Assembly: GCA_937890745.1 (NCBI GenBank)
Contig: CALADH010000095.1
Location: 1 to 52,812, forward strand
DNA from: Scybalocola_A sp900557175
GTDB lineage: Bacteria > Bacillota > Clostridia > Lachnospirales > Lachnospiraceae
Length of the DNA: 52,812 nucleotides
Direction: 5' to 3'
Shown: positions 16,612 through 25,849 of the stretch, piece by piece
How positions within the stretch are numbered: the stretch's first letter is position 1
Layout: the number at the start of each line of letters is the position of its first letter
Notes under the pieces: model-generated
The model's database searches: none
Seen by the model: only the letters and a program-made list of their open reading frames with translations
Told to the model about the DNA's origin: nothing
Program-made: the position numbers and the translations under genes

Positions 16612-17340
16612 TTATTCATCCCAGTTATGATAAACATTCTGAACATCGTCATCTTCATCGAGCATATCCAATGTTCTGTTAATTTTCTTAATATCTTCCT
16701 CATTTGTAAGTGCTGTCCATGTCTGAGGAATCATTGTCACCTCGGCAGAAGCCATCGGAATACCGGCAGCCTCAAGGCCTTCTCTGACTGCTGAGAAATC
16801 ATCCGGCGCTGTCGTAATCTCATAGCTGTCTTCCTCGTCAGAAAAATCTTCGGCACCTGCGTCAAGCGCGATCATCATAAGCTCATCGGCATCGCCCTCG
16901 TATTCTTCCTTATCGACAATAATAAGACCTTTTTTATCAAACATATAAGATACACAGCCCATAGCGCCGACAGAGCCGCCGCCCTTTGTAAAAGCGCTGC
17001 GCACATTGGCTGCTGTTCTGTTTCTGTTATCTGTCAGTGTCTCAACAATAATTGCAACACCGCTTGGACCGTAGCCTTCATAAGTTACTGTCTCATAGTT
17101 GACAGAGTTAATATCTCCGGCTGCTCTTTTAATACCGCGCTCAATTGTATCATTTGGCATATTGTTGGACTTTGCTTTGGCGATAACATCACGCAGCTTG
17201 CTGTTGTTATCAGGATTCGGGCCGCCTTCTTTGACGGCAATCGCTATTTCTTTACCGATAATTGTAAAAATCTTACCCTTAGCGGCATCATTTTTTTCTT
17301 TTTTATGTTTTATGTTGGCGAACTTTGAATGTCCAGACAT
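16612..17340 (-). CDS. yebC: YebC/PmpR-family protein
   Basis: Members of this family were long annotated as transcriptional regulators and have more recently been implicated in relieving ribosome stalling at proline-rich stretches. The 242-residue protein begins MSGHSKFANIKHKKEKNDAA and contains YEGYGPSGVAIIVETLTDNRNRT and the GGSVGAMGCVSYMF segment, all diagnostic. It is downstream of the tlyC-like gene on the same strand with an 85-base gap. The elaborate hairpin after its stop codon probably ends the transcript. Confidence 0.94.
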   Translation of the reverse strand: MSGHSKFANIKHKKEKNDAAKGKIFTIIGKEIAIAVKEGGPNPDNNSKLRDVIAKAKSNNMPNDTIERGIKRAAGDINSVNYETVTYEGYGPSGVAIIVETLTDNRNRTAANVRSAFTKGGGSVGAMGCVSYMFDKKGLIIVDKEEYEGDADELMMIALDAGAEDFSDEEDSYEITTAPDDFSAVREGLEAAGIPMASAEVTMIPQTWTALTNEEDIKKINRTLDMLDEDDDVQNVYHNWDE

Positions 17341-17425
17341 AATAACACTCCTTTTCTAATTGTATTCATACCGAGAGTATTCTATCATCAATCCGGCAAA
17401 ACTTCAAGTATTTACCGCATTTTCT

Positions 17426-18322
17426 TTAATCCTCCGGTGCATCTTCATCATTTTTTGATGCATCCGGCTTGAGCTTTTTCACCTCGACTGATGTAATCAT
17501 GTTATTTTTAACGCAGAGCACCCGGTACTCATAACCGCCGATTGTAAGCATAACTTTCTCATCCTCAGCCGGAATATGCTCAAGCCTTGCAATAATAAGA
17601 CCATTGAGCGTATCAAAATCATCTTCATCGTAGGAAACACCAAGCGTCTCTGCAAGCTCATCTAACGGCGCCTCGCCCTTTACAATATATGTATCAGCGC
17701 CGCTTTTTTGTATGAAGCCCTCATCAACATCATATTCATCAAAAATATTTCCGACAATTTCTTCAAGAATATCTTCCATCGCCACAATGCCCGATGTCTG
17801 TCCGTACTCATCAACGACAACGGCCATATGTATCTTTTTCTTCTGCATATCCTTAAATAATATATCAATATTCTGTGTTGCCGGCACAAAGTAAGGCGCA
17901 CGCATACTTTTTCGTACAGTTGCACTGTCTTCCCCATATTTCATCGCAGCTCTCAATAAATCCTTCAGATGAAGAATACCTACAATATTATCAATATCAT
18001 CTTCATAAACAGGATATCTTGAAAACCGCTCTTTAAGCATCAGTCTTGCAGCTTCCTTAAACGGCATATTAATTTCCACACCGATAATATTTTTCCGGTG
18101 CGTCATAATATCTGCCGCCTCCTTATCACCGAAATCAAAAATATTGTTGATCATCTTTGCCTCATCGGCTTCAAGGGCACCTTTTTCATGTCCCTCGCTG
18201 ACCATCTGTTTAATTTCATCGGTCATTTGTTCCGGCTTTTCACCGGATCTTCCGAATAAATGCGAAAAACCTCCTGAAATTTTTCTAAAAAATCCCTTAC
18301 TGCGGGGATTAACGTCTTCCAT
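17426..18322 (-). CDS. CBS-domain protein of the TlyC/CorC (HlyC) family
   Basis: This 298-residue protein has an N-terminal charged region, a pair of CBS domains (about residues 70-190, with VYEDDIDNIVGILHLKDLL and MAVVVDEYGQTSGIVAMEDILEEIVGNIFDEYD) and a C-terminal CorC/HlyC transporter-associated domain. It lacks the membrane-embedded DUF21 domain, so it is the short, probably cytosolic form. Roles in metal homeostasis are proposed for relatives, and the old name hemolysin is not supported here. It follows mazF by 23 bases and is likely co-transcribed with it. Confidence 0.88.
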   Translation of the reverse strand: MEDVNPRSKGFFRKISGGFSHLFGRSGEKPEQMTDEIKQMVSEGHEKGALEADEAKMINNIFDFGDKEAADIMTHRKNIIGVEINMPFKEAARLMLKERFSRYPVYEDDIDNIVGILHLKDLLRAAMKYGEDSATVRKSMRAPYFVPATQNIDILFKDMQKKKIHMAVVVDEYGQTSGIVAMEDILEEIVGNIFDEYDVDEGFIQKSGADTYIVKGEAPLDELAETLGVSYDEDDFDTLNGLIIARLEHIPAEDEKVMLTIGGYEYRVLCVKNNMITSVEVKKLKPDASKNDEDAPED

Positions 18323-18345
18323 CTTACTTCTTACTCCTTCTTTGC

Positions 18346-18693
18346 TTATGTATCAAGCTCCAGACTGATAAGCAGTGCTTCATCAACTTTTTTTAATATA
18401 TCACAGTCAAGATGACATACCTTTTCCTTCAGCCGTTTCTTATCAATTGTCCTGACCTGCTCCAGTAATATAACCGAGTCTTTGACAAGTTCATCGTTTC
18501 TTGCCTGCAGTTCGACATGCGTCGGGAGCTTGGCTTTGTTCATTTTCGATGTAATGGCGGCACAGATGACTGTCGGGCTGTGCCTGTTGCCTGTATCATT
18601 TTGTATAATAAGCACCGGTCTTACACCGCCCTGCTCAGAGCCGACGACCGGTCTTAAATCCGCATAAAAAATGTCTCCGCGTTTAATAACCAC
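18346..18693 (-). CDS. MazF/EndoA-type mRNA endoribonuclease toxin
   Basis: This PemK/MazF-family protein is closely similar to Bacillus EndoA, which cleaves mRNA at UACAU. It shows VIKRGDIFYADLRPVVGSEQGG, RPVLIIQNDTGNRHSPT and SVILLEQVRTIDKKRL. I place the start at GTG 18693 (115 residues) because it matches the family N-terminus and has AGGAG ten bases upstream; an in-frame GTG three codons earlier sits too close to that site. It follows alr as in Bacillus, but the 89 bases between them cannot hold a MazE antitoxin. Confidence 0.92.
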   Translation of the reverse strand: MVIKRGDIFYADLRPVVGSEQGGVRPVLIIQNDTGNRHSPTVICAAITSKMNKAKLPTHVELQARNDELVKDSVILLEQVRTIDKKRLKEKVCHLDCDILKKVDEALLISLELDT

Positions 18694-18782
18694 AAGATTC
18701 ACACTCCTGATATACCTTTTAGATAATTGTTCCCACTAATCTAAAGTGTATTCATCAAGTGCTTTTTTATTGAAGTCCGCCG

Positions 18783-19952
18783 TCAGTCCAAAAGGTAGCT
18801 GATTTCTTCCACAACCTTTTTGTTTTTATAATAAACACGCGGCACACGGCGGCTGACACTGCACACAAATTCATAGTTAAAAGAGCCTGCCGCCTCTGCC
18901 GGCTCCTCCACAGGAATGCATAAGCCGCCATCCCTGCCTACAAGCGTCACTGTATCACCTTCTTCAATTCCATGAAGTCCCGTAATATCAACCATCATCT
19001 GATCCATACATACACGCCCGATCACCGGCGCATACTGACCGCGGATAAGCACGCGGCCCTTTCCTGACAGACTGCGCGGATAACCGTCGGCGTAACCGAC
19101 CGGCACTGTCGCTATTTTTGACTTTTTGTCTGTCACATAAGTACCGCCGTAGCTGACACATGTTCCCTCAGGCACTTCTTTAATATACGTAATATGGCTT
19201 CTTAAAGACATGACCGGACAAAGCGAAAGCGCCTTCTTATCCATCGCTTCCGACGGATATAGTCCGTAAATAATAATTCCGGCTCTCACCATATCAAAAT
19301 AAGCCTCATCATAAGCCATAATGCCCGCACTGTTGGCACAATGCTTAATCGGTATATGAATGCCCTCCGCTTCAAGAGCATCTGCCATCTGCCTGTATTT
19401 TAAAAGCTGCTGCTGCGTCTTTTCGCGTCCGCTCATATCCGCACAGGCAAAATGGGTAAACAGTCCCTGTATTTCAATCAACGGCAGACCGGCAATCTTT
19501 TTAATCTCACAAATGCTTTCTTTTCCCGGACAAAATCCGATACGACTCATCCCCGTATCCACTTTAATATGCACAGGATACGGCTGATGGGCACCGCGTG
19601 CTTCAAGCACTTCATTCAACCGGCATGCCGCCCGGTATGTAAAAATTGTCGGTGTAATATGATTTTCGATCATCTCACCGTAGCGTGCTTCCTCAGCTGC
19701 CCCCAATATAAGTATCGGAAGGCTGATTCCGTTTTTGCGAAGTTCAAGCGCCTCATCGACACATGAAACCGCAAGCCAGTCAACACCAAGCGCCGCCATC
19801 TGCCGTGCAAGCATCACTGCACCGTGCCCGTAGCCGTCGGCCTTAATCACGCCGCAAAGCATCGGCCCATCGCCGATACACTGCCGTATCTGCCTTATAT
19901 TATGTTCAAATGCGTCCAAATCAATTTCCGCATAATATCTGAATGTACTCAC
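18783..19952 (-). CDS. alr: Alanine racemase
   Basis: This PLP enzyme interconverts L- and D-alanine for cell-wall synthesis. The 389-residue protein has the N-terminal barrel with VIKADGYGHGAVM, whose Lys binds PLP, and the C-terminal domain with VSYGGTYVTDKKSKIATVPVGYADGY and the RVCMDQMMVDIT segment. The start is GTG, preceded by GAGAGGCG and lying only 12 bases after the nnr stop. It belongs to the rex-acpS-nnr-alr-mazF run. Confidence 0.96.
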   Translation of the reverse strand: MSTFRYYAEIDLDAFEHNIRQIRQCIGDGPMLCGVIKADGYGHGAVMLARQMAALGVDWLAVSCVDEALELRKNGISLPILILGAAEEARYGEMIENHITPTIFTYRAACRLNEVLEARGAHQPYPVHIKVDTGMSRIGFCPGKESICEIKKIAGLPLIEIQGLFTHFACADMSGREKTQQQLLKYRQMADALEAEGIHIPIKHCANSAGIMAYDEAYFDMVRAGIIIYGLYPSEAMDKKALSLCPVMSLRSHITYIKEVPEGTCVSYGGTYVTDKKSKIATVPVGYADGYPRSLSGKGRVLIRGQYAPVIGRVCMDQMMVDITGLHGIEEGDTVTLVGRDGGLCIPVEEPAEAAGSFNYEFVCSVSRRVPRVYYKNKKVVEEISYLLD

Positions 19953-19964
19953 TTTTATCGCCTC

Positions 19965-21500
19965 TCATCTAATGATACATGGTATATATTTTATAATATC
20001 CGATGCCAAAAGTCCATAGAGGCCGCACTTATTTTTTGCAGCATCGCCACACAGGCCATGAATATAGGCGCCAAGCGCCGCCGTCCGCCCCAAAGCTTCC
20101 TCGCTTTTATCCTTCTGCTGACATACAAGACCGCCAATGATCCCTGAAAGCACATCGCCGCTGCCGCCGGTCGCCATCCCGTTATTTCCCGAACAATTGA
20201 CATAGCCAAAGCCGTCCGGCGTACATGTCACTGTCCGTGCATCTTTAAGTACACAAATCACCTGATACCTTTTTGCAAACTTACGGCACGCTGCCAGAAC
20301 ATCTGATGAAATCATTTTTATATCCCGCCCGGTAAGCCTTGACATCTCCCCAAGATGAGGCGTCATAATCACCGGACAGCGGCGGCCTAAAAATGAAATA
20401 AGACCATCTGCAGATTCTTTGCCGCGAAGCATCATCGCAAGCAGATTTAAGGCATCTGCATCCATAATGACCGGCACTGTACTTGTCTCAAAAATCGTAT
20501 TTAATAATGTCAGTGCGCCTGCACTTTGACCGATCCCCGGACCTGCAACAATCGTATCAGCCCACGATACACACGCTGCAATCTGTGCCTTATCCGGACA
20601 TTCGCCATCATAACATGTCACAATGGCCTCAGGAAGCAGCTGCTGAAGCACCGTCCGGTTTTCCTCACATGTAAGAATACGGACAAGGCCGACACCTGTT
20701 CTATACGCCGCTGCCGCGCTTAAATAGCAGGCGCCGCTCATTCCCTTAGAGCCGGCCGCAATTAAAACTCTGCCATAGCTGCCTTTGTTTGAATAAGCGC
20801 TTCTTTGAGGCAGAGACGCGCCTACATCCTCCGGCTCAAAAGCACAGACCTTGGATTCTGAATTTTCCAAAGCGCCTCTGGCAAAACCGATATCTGCGGT
20901 GATGACTTCACCGGCATACGTACAGCCCGGATATAAAATATGTCCAAGCTTTTCATAACCGAAGGTCACCGTCTTATCTGCCCGCACACAGCTGCCAAGC
21001 ACCTGTCCTGTACCGGCATCAATACCCGACGGTATATCCACGGCACAAATACATGCACCGCTTTCATTCATCCGGCGTATCACATCCGCAAAATGTCCTT
21101 CAACCGCCCGTTTAAGACCGATGCCAAACAAGCCGTCAATCAGCCATGTATAGCCGGAAAAATCCGGTTCTGTATTATTATATTCACGCATGTTTAAATT
21201 TGTTATGATTTCTGCCTGTTTTTTTAATTCCGGTGAAAATTTCTTTACATCACCTGCAAAATAAACCGCCGCGTCAATTCCCATATTATAAAGAATACGG
21301 GCAGCCGCCACAGCATCCGCACCATTATTGCCATTGCCTGCCACAGCAAGCACCTTATCCCCCGCCTTCAGACACCCTTTCATACAGTCTGCCACCGCGG
21401 CCGCTGCCCTTTCCATCAGCACTAAAGACGGTATCCCAATCTTTTCAATTGAATAACGGTCAACAGCCTGCATTTCTCTCTGATTTAAAATATATTTCAC
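19965..21500 (-). CDS. nnr: Bifunctional NAD(P)H-hydrate repair enzyme (epimerase/dehydratase)
   Basis: This enzyme repairs damaged NAD(P)H hydrates. The 511-residue protein fuses an N-terminal YjeF epimerase domain (about 1-215, with AGNGNNGADAVAAARIL and DIPSGIDAGTG) to a C-terminal ADP-dependent dehydratase of the ribokinase fold (about 225-505, with the NNGMATGGSGDVLSGIIGGL active site). The start is GTG and overlaps the acpS stop by four bases (GTGA). Acting next to acpS and alr is a conserved Firmicutes arrangement. Confidence 0.95.
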   Translation of the reverse strand: MKYILNQREMQAVDRYSIEKIGIPSLVLMERAAAAVADCMKGCLKAGDKVLAVAGNGNNGADAVAAARILYNMGIDAAVYFAGDVKKFSPELKKQAEIITNLNMREYNNTEPDFSGYTWLIDGLFGIGLKRAVEGHFADVIRRMNESGACICAVDIPSGIDAGTGQVLGSCVRADKTVTFGYEKLGHILYPGCTYAGEVITADIGFARGALENSESKVCAFEPEDVGASLPQRSAYSNKGSYGRVLIAAGSKGMSGACYLSAAAAYRTGVGLVRILTCEENRTVLQQLLPEAIVTCYDGECPDKAQIAACVSWADTIVAGPGIGQSAGALTLLNTIFETSTVPVIMDADALNLLAMMLRGKESADGLISFLGRRCPVIMTPHLGEMSRLTGRDIKMISSDVLAACRKFAKRYQVICVLKDARTVTCTPDGFGYVNCSGNNGMATGGSGDVLSGIIGGLVCQQKDKSEEALGRTAALGAYIHGLCGDAAKNKCGLYGLLASDIIKYIPCIIR

Positions 21501-21868
21501 GATATCACGCTTCCTTCTGCTACAACATAAGCGGCTGCATACATCTTTGTATTTGTCACAGACACATGAATTTTTTCAATTCCCATAAGCGCTGCCCGGC
21601 TTTTCGCACCGCCGTAAAGCCGCACAAACGGACAGCCAGAGTCATCCCGGAGTACCTCGATTTCCTCCGGTGAAATTCCCGCAAAACCTGTGTGAAAAGC
21701 TTTCACAACAGCCTCCTTCACCGCAAAATTTCCGGCGGCTGTCTCCGGTCTTTTTTGAATCAGCGCTCTCTCCTCCAACGTAAAATAACGAATTAAAAAA
21801 GCCTCCTTTGCGCAAGCCTTTTTAATCCGTTCTGTTTCAATTAAATCTATACCTATGCCTAAAATCAT
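21497..21868 (-). CDS. acpS: Holo-[acyl-carrier-protein] synthase
   Basis: AcpS transfers 4'-phosphopantetheine from CoA to acyl carrier protein. The 123-residue protein contains the two signature motifs GIGIDLIETERI near the N-terminus, with the metal-binding Asp, and NFAVKEAVVKAF. Length is normal. It lies 22 bases downstream of rex and overlaps nnr by four bases, so the three are expected to be co-transcribed. Confidence 0.96.
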   Translation of the reverse strand: MILGIGIDLIETERIKKACAKEAFLIRYFTLEERALIQKRPETAAGNFAVKEAVVKAFHTGFAGISPEEIEVLRDDSGCPFVRLYGGAKSRAALMGIEKIHVSVTNTKMYAAAYVVAEGSVIS

Positions 21869-21890
21869 AACGTCTCCTGATTACGTCCGT

Positions 21891-22553
21891 TTAGTCTTCC
21901 ATATAAGATTTGTAGCTGTATTTTTCATTGCCTCTGTTTCTGAAATTATAAGACAATGTCATCAGGCTCTCGTCAAGATGGACATTCTTTACACATACCT
22001 CATCTGATAAATGTAAATCTGTCGGCGCAAAATTCCATATTGCTTTAATTCCCCACTCCTCTAACTGCTTTCCGATGCCTCTCGCCTGCTTTTTAGGCAC
22101 CGTCAATGTGGCAACCTCGACATGATTCTCCTTAATAAAGCTTTCAAGCTCATCCATCATTCTGATCTCAACGCCTCTGACCGACAGTCCGACAAGTCTC
22201 GGATTAATATCGAAAATGCCGGCAACCCTGAATCCGATCCGCTTAAAATCATAATTGGCAAGCGCCTGCCCCAAATTACCAGCCCCAATAATAATCATGC
22301 TCTGCGTCGTATCAAGTCCGAGTATCTTGCCGATTTCTTCATAAAGATACTCGACATTATAGCCATAGCCCTGCTGGCCGAAACCGCCGAAGTTATTCAA
22401 ATCCTGTCGTATCTGGGAGGCAGTCACTTTCATGCGCATACTCAGTTCCTTTGAAGAAATGCGCACGACATTATTTTCCAGCAGTTCTCCTAAATACCGG
22501 TAATATCTTGGCAGTCTCCGAATTACTGCTGATGAAATCTCTCTATCGCTCAC
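21891..22553 (-). CDS. rex: Redox-sensing transcriptional repressor Rex
   Basis: Rex senses the NADH/NAD+ ratio and represses fermentation and respiration genes. The 220-residue protein has an N-terminal winged helix (RRLPRYYRYLGELLENNVVRISS and ASQIRQDLNNFGGFGQQGYGYNV) and a Rossmann domain with GAGNLGQALANY. The start is GTG preceded by GGGAG. It heads the rex-acpS-nnr-alr block from a TTGACA/TATAAT promoter. I found no convincing Rex operator (TTGTTAA-N4-TTAACAA) in its own upstream region. Confidence 0.96.
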   Translation of the reverse strand: MSDREISSAVIRRLPRYYRYLGELLENNVVRISSKELSMRMKVTASQIRQDLNNFGGFGQQGYGYNVEYLYEEIGKILGLDTTQSMIIIGAGNLGQALANYDFKRIGFRVAGIFDINPRLVGLSVRGVEIRMMDELESFIKENHVEVATLTVPKKQARGIGKQLEEWGIKAIWNFAPTDLHLSDEVCVKNVHLDESLMTLSYNFRNRGNEKYSYKSYMED

Positions 22554-22591
22554 GTGTTATTCACTCCCTTATTTATCTCATACATGGTTAT

Positions 22592-22621
22592 ATTATATAA
22601 TAGTATACTGGCGAATGTCAA
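22592..22621 (-). promoter_or_regulatory. Predicted sigma-A promoter of the rex operon
   Basis: On the minus strand TTGACA (22621-22616) and TATAAT (22597-22592) are separated by 18 bases. The -10 lies about 40 bases before the GTG start of rex. Confidence 0.75.
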
Positions 22622-22710
22622 TTATATCGTTAAGTTTCTGACATATTCTCTTTGAACTTGTGAAAAGTCGCGGAACAAAACCATCTTTAAAATACCGGCA
22701 ATACCTTTAC

Positions 22711-22739
22711 TTTACATCTTATCAATGCTATCATATATG
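22711..22739 (+). promoter_or_regulatory. Possible promoter of the ABC-F gene
   Basis: TTTACA and TATATG are separated by 17 bases and end 32 bases before the start codon. The -10 matches only four of six consensus positions. Confidence 0.35.
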
Positions 22740-22771
22740 TTTAGAACATTTTACAAACGAGGGGGATACCT

Positions 22772-24703
22772 ATGATTCTCGCATGTCAGAACATAAGCAA
22801 GGCATTTGGAACCGAAGAAATTTTAAATCATATTTCTTTTCATATAGAAGACAGAGAAAAGGCAGCCATTATCGGCATTAACGGCGCAGGAAAATCAACA
22901 CTTTTAAAAATTATTATGCATGAGCTTTCCGCAGACGAAGGCGAAGTCATTCTTGCCAAGGGCAAAACTATCGGCTACCTCGCCCAGCATCAGTCTTTGA
23001 CAGATACACACACCATTTATGACACGATGCTTGAGGTCAAAAAAGATATTTTAAATATTCATGATAAGATGCGTGCACTCGAACTTGAGATGAAGCACGC
23101 CGACGGCGAAGTTCTTGAAAAAATGCTTGAAGACTATGCACGGCTGACACAGCGCTTTGAACAGGCCAACGGCTACGCTTACAAAAGTGAAATTACAGGC
23201 GTTCTAAAAGGTCTTGGCTTTTCTGAAGATGACTTTAACCAGCCGGTTTCAGCGCTTTCAGGCGGTCAGAAAACCCGCGTTGCCTTAGGCCGGCTTCTTC
23301 TTTCCAAGCCGGATATTATTCTTCTTGATGAACCGACAAACCATCTTGACATGAATTCTATCGCATGGCTTGAAACATTTTTATTAAATTATCCCGGCGC
23401 TGTCATCATCGTTGCTCACGACCGTTACTTTCTTGACAAAATCGTCAGCAAGGTCATTGAAATCGACCACCATAAGGGCTATGTTTTTTCCGGCAATTAT
23501 ACCGCCTATGCCCAAAAGAAAGCGGCGCTTCGCGAAAGCCAGCTCAAGGCTTACTTAAACCAGCAGCGTGAAATTAAGCATCAAGAGGCTGTCATTGAAA
23601 AACTGAAATCTTTCAATCGTGAAAAATCTATCCGGCGTGCTGAAAGCCGCGAAAAAATGCTCGATAAAATCGAGCGGCTTGACGCTCCCGAAAACGATAA
23701 CGCTGCCATGAAGCTGCGGCTTGAACCATCTGTTTTAAGCGGCAATGATGTTCTGCATGTTGAAAACTTAAGTAAAGCCTTCGATGACAACCGCCTTTTT
23801 GCCGGAATTGATATTGATATTAAGCGCGGTGAAAAGGTTGCCCTTATCGGAAGCAACGGCACCGGAAAAACAACAATTTTAAAAATACTCAATCACATGC
23901 TTCCCGCAGACAGCGGCGAAATCCGCCTTGGAGCCAAGGTGCATATCGGCTATTACGATCAGGAACATCAGGTACTTCACGCCGAGAAAACCGTTTTTGA
24001 CGAAATTTCCGACGCCTATCCGAATCTTGACAACACAAAAATAAGAAATGTACTCGCCGCCTTTTTATTTACCGGCGACGATGTTTTTAAACGCATCAGC
24101 GACCTTTCCGGCGGCGAGCGCGGCCGTGTTTCCCTCGCCAAGCTGATGCTCTCAAACGCTAACTTTCTTATTCTCGACGAGCCGACAAACCACCTTGATA
24201 TCGTGTCCAAAGAAATTTTAGAAAACGTTCTTAAGAACTATACCGGCACTGTATTTTATGTATCTCATGACCGTTACTTTATCAACACAACGGCCACACG
24301 TATTTTGGAGCTTACAGGCGGCGGTTTAAACAGCTACATGGGCAACTACGACGATTATATTGAGAAAAAAGACAATCCGCTTGTATCAGGCTCCGGCGGC
24401 GGCATTGCCTCTGTCTCAGATGTCACCCGGACCGCCCCGTCCGAGCCATCTGCCGCAAACTTGTCTTACCAGCAGCAAAAACAGCTTCGCGCCAACGAGC
24501 GGAAGCGTCAAAATGAAATTGCGCGGCTTGAAAAAAGGATCGATGACATCGAAACGCGGCAGGCTGAGCTGGACACACTGCTGACTGACGAGGCCATCTG
24601 CACCGATGTTGCCCGGCTTATGGAAATCAACACTGAAAAAGAAGCTTTAGACGAAGAACTTTTAGAACTTATGGAAAAATGGGAAAGCCTTGCAGCAGAT
24701 TAA
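22772..24703 (+). CDS. ABC-F family ATPase (YdiF-like)
   Basis: ABC-F proteins are soluble ATPases that act on the ribosome, and some confer antibiotic protection. The 643-residue protein has two ABC domains, with Walker A GINGAGKST (about 35-43) and GSNGTGKTT, signature LSGGQKTR and LSGGERGR, and Walker B ILLDEPTNHLD and LILDEPTNHLD. The inter-domain linker is charged (QREIKHQEAVIEKLKSFNREK), and the C-terminal tail is a coiled coil (NEIARLEKRIDDIETRQAEL). No membrane segments exist. Its place next to rex matches ydiF beside rex in Bacillus, so a housekeeping translation role is likelier than resistance. GAGGGGG precedes the ATG. Confidence 0.93.
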   Translation: MILACQNISKAFGTEEILNHISFHIEDREKAAIIGINGAGKSTLLKIIMHELSADEGEVILAKGKTIGYLAQHQSLTDTHTIYDTMLEVKKDILNIHDKMRALELEMKHADGEVLEKMLEDYARLTQRFEQANGYAYKSEITGVLKGLGFSEDDFNQPVSALSGGQKTRVALGRLLLSKPDIILLDEPTNHLDMNSIAWLETFLLNYPGAVIIVAHDRYFLDKIVSKVIEIDHHKGYVFSGNYTAYAQKKAALRESQLKAYLNQQREIKHQEAVIEKLKSFNREKSIRRAESREKMLDKIERLDAPENDNAAMKLRLEPSVLSGNDVLHVENLSKAFDDNRLFAGIDIDIKRGEKVALIGSNGTGKTTILKILNHMLPADSGEIRLGAKVHIGYYDQEHQVLHAEKTVFDEISDAYPNLDNTKIRNVLAAFLFTGDDVFKRISDLSGGERGRVSLAKLMLSNANFLILDEPTNHLDIVSKEILENVLKNYTGTVFYVSHDRYFINTTATRILELTGGGLNSYMGNYDDYIEKKDNPLVSGSGGGIASVSDVTRTAPSEPSAANLSYQQQKQLRANERKRQNEIARLEKRIDDIETRQAELDTLLTDEAICTDVARLMEINTEKEALDEELLELMEKWESLAAD

Positions 24704-24719
24704 CTGCCGCAGGGCTTTC
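24683..24719 (+). terminator. Possible terminator overlapping the 3' end of the ABC-F gene
   Basis: GAAAGCC at the end of the coding region pairs with GGCTTTC after the stop codon, with an inner TGC/GCA pairing. The tract after it (TCCTTTTC) is moderately T-rich. Confidence 0.45.
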
Positions 24720-24772
24720 TCCTTTTCATGTATTAAGAACTTTATTTTTATGGCACAAACCCACTGTCAAAT

Positions 24773-25849
24773 TTATAAAAATTCCTCTTGAAGCGCCGTA
24801 ATGACTTCCCTTATTTTTTCTTTATTCAGCTTAAAATAGATCTTATTATCCTCCGGTTCAATAAGAACAAGCTTTTTTTGAACAAGCGCATTGACATGAT
24901 GTGAAATCGTTGCCGTTGTCAATTCAAGCTGCTTTGCAAGCCGGGCGCCGTAAGCGCCCTCGTTCTTTACTGCTTTTAATATTTTAAATTTACTCTTATC
25001 TCCCAAAAGCTTTAAAACATCCGGCAAAAAATCATCATCCGGCTTTTTCTCTCCCGATGCATCAAAATAGAAATCCTCGCCAAACATAATGCCGACACCG
25101 CAAAAGCTCTCCGGGCTTTCATCTAAAATATGAAAGCTTATGGCATTATAATGAATCACCGCCGGACAAAATGTAATCTCACCGTTTTTGATAACCGTTT
25201 TCAGGCTGATACCGCTATAGACTTCAAGATCTTCGTCCACCGTCCGCATTCTTACCATATTTTCCCAAAATTGCACAAATTCATTCACTGCCGGTGCCCA
25301 TATATCCTTTGTCTGTGCAATCACCTTCTGCGCCGTCTCCAAAAGCGGAAGTATATCCGCCAGCTGCTTTTCCCGATTTCTGTATACGCTTAAAAGACGC
25401 CACTTTGTACAATCATCCGTATCTAACTGCTCAATCCACGTCTCCGCCGTTTCAATGCTGCTCTCATCCTCAGACACGTCATCCATCATCTGCAGTCCGA
25501 TAAAACGCAAAAGCTTCTCCTTCTCATCCCACTTCGCGATAGCGGTACGTATATCCTCCGGCGCTCCAGTTCCTTTGTCATATCTTTGTAAAAGCAAGGC
25601 ATCTGCAAGCGTAAAACTCAGATTCGGCAATTTTTTAAAATAAAACTGTATCTTCTCTATATCCGGTGCCATCATCGCTTCCCCGGTCTTTATAATACGC
25701 TCTGAAACCTCTATACGACGGATAACCTTATCCGAAAGCTGCCCGCGGCGCTGTTCTGAAATACCATCGTCACTGTCGGCGCACCGTTCTAAAAGCGCTA
25801 TCGCCTCTGCCATATAATTAATGTTATGCCACACATTCACCTTCACCAT
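24773..25849 (-). CDS. ArsR-type winged-helix regulator with long N-terminal region
   Basis: The last 85 of 358 residues form an ArsR-type winged helix (LPDVLKLLGDKSKFKILKAV, then ARLAKQLELTTATISHHVNALVQKKLV). The preceding 270 residues form a mostly helical domain that I do not recognise and that may bind an effector. It has no ArsR cysteine metal site. The start MVKVNVW is set by GAGGAGG six bases upstream and lies 26 bases inside the MFS gene, so expression is coupled to that transporter. It probably represses the MFS gene; the operator candidates at 27147-27160 and 27203-27217 support this only by inference. Confidence 0.85.
   Translation of the reverse strand: MVKVNVWHNINYMAEAIALLERCADSDDGISEQRRGQLSDKVIRRIEVSERIIKTGEAMMAPDIEKIQFYFKKLPNLSFTLADALLLQRYDKGTGAPEDIRTAIAKWDEKEKLLRFIGLQMMDDVSEDESSIETAETWIEQLDTDDCTKWRLLSVYRNREKQLADILPLLETAQKVIAQTKDIWAPAVNEFVQFWENMVRMRTVDEDLEVYSGISLKTVIKNGEITFCPAVIHYNAISFHILDESPESFCGVGIMFGEDFYFDASGEKKPDDDFLPDVLKLLGDKSKFKILKAVKNEGAYGARLAKQLELTTATISHHVNALVQKKLVLIEPEDNKIYFKLNKEKIREVITALQEEFL

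Noticed and set aside
18694..18782. Possible MazE antitoxin remnant between alr and mazF
   Set aside because: Only a 14-16 residue open tail without a start codon is present, and it shows no resemblance to MazE.
22640..22690. Possible Rex operator in the rex/ABC-F intergenic region
   Set aside because: The TTGT and ACAA half-sites are 13 bases apart instead of 10 and lack the inner TTAA pattern.
22772..24703. ABC-F protein as an antibiotic-resistance determinant
   Set aside because: Its location next to rex and its architecture match the housekeeping YdiF group, and no leader attenuator typical of resistance ABC-F genes is seen.
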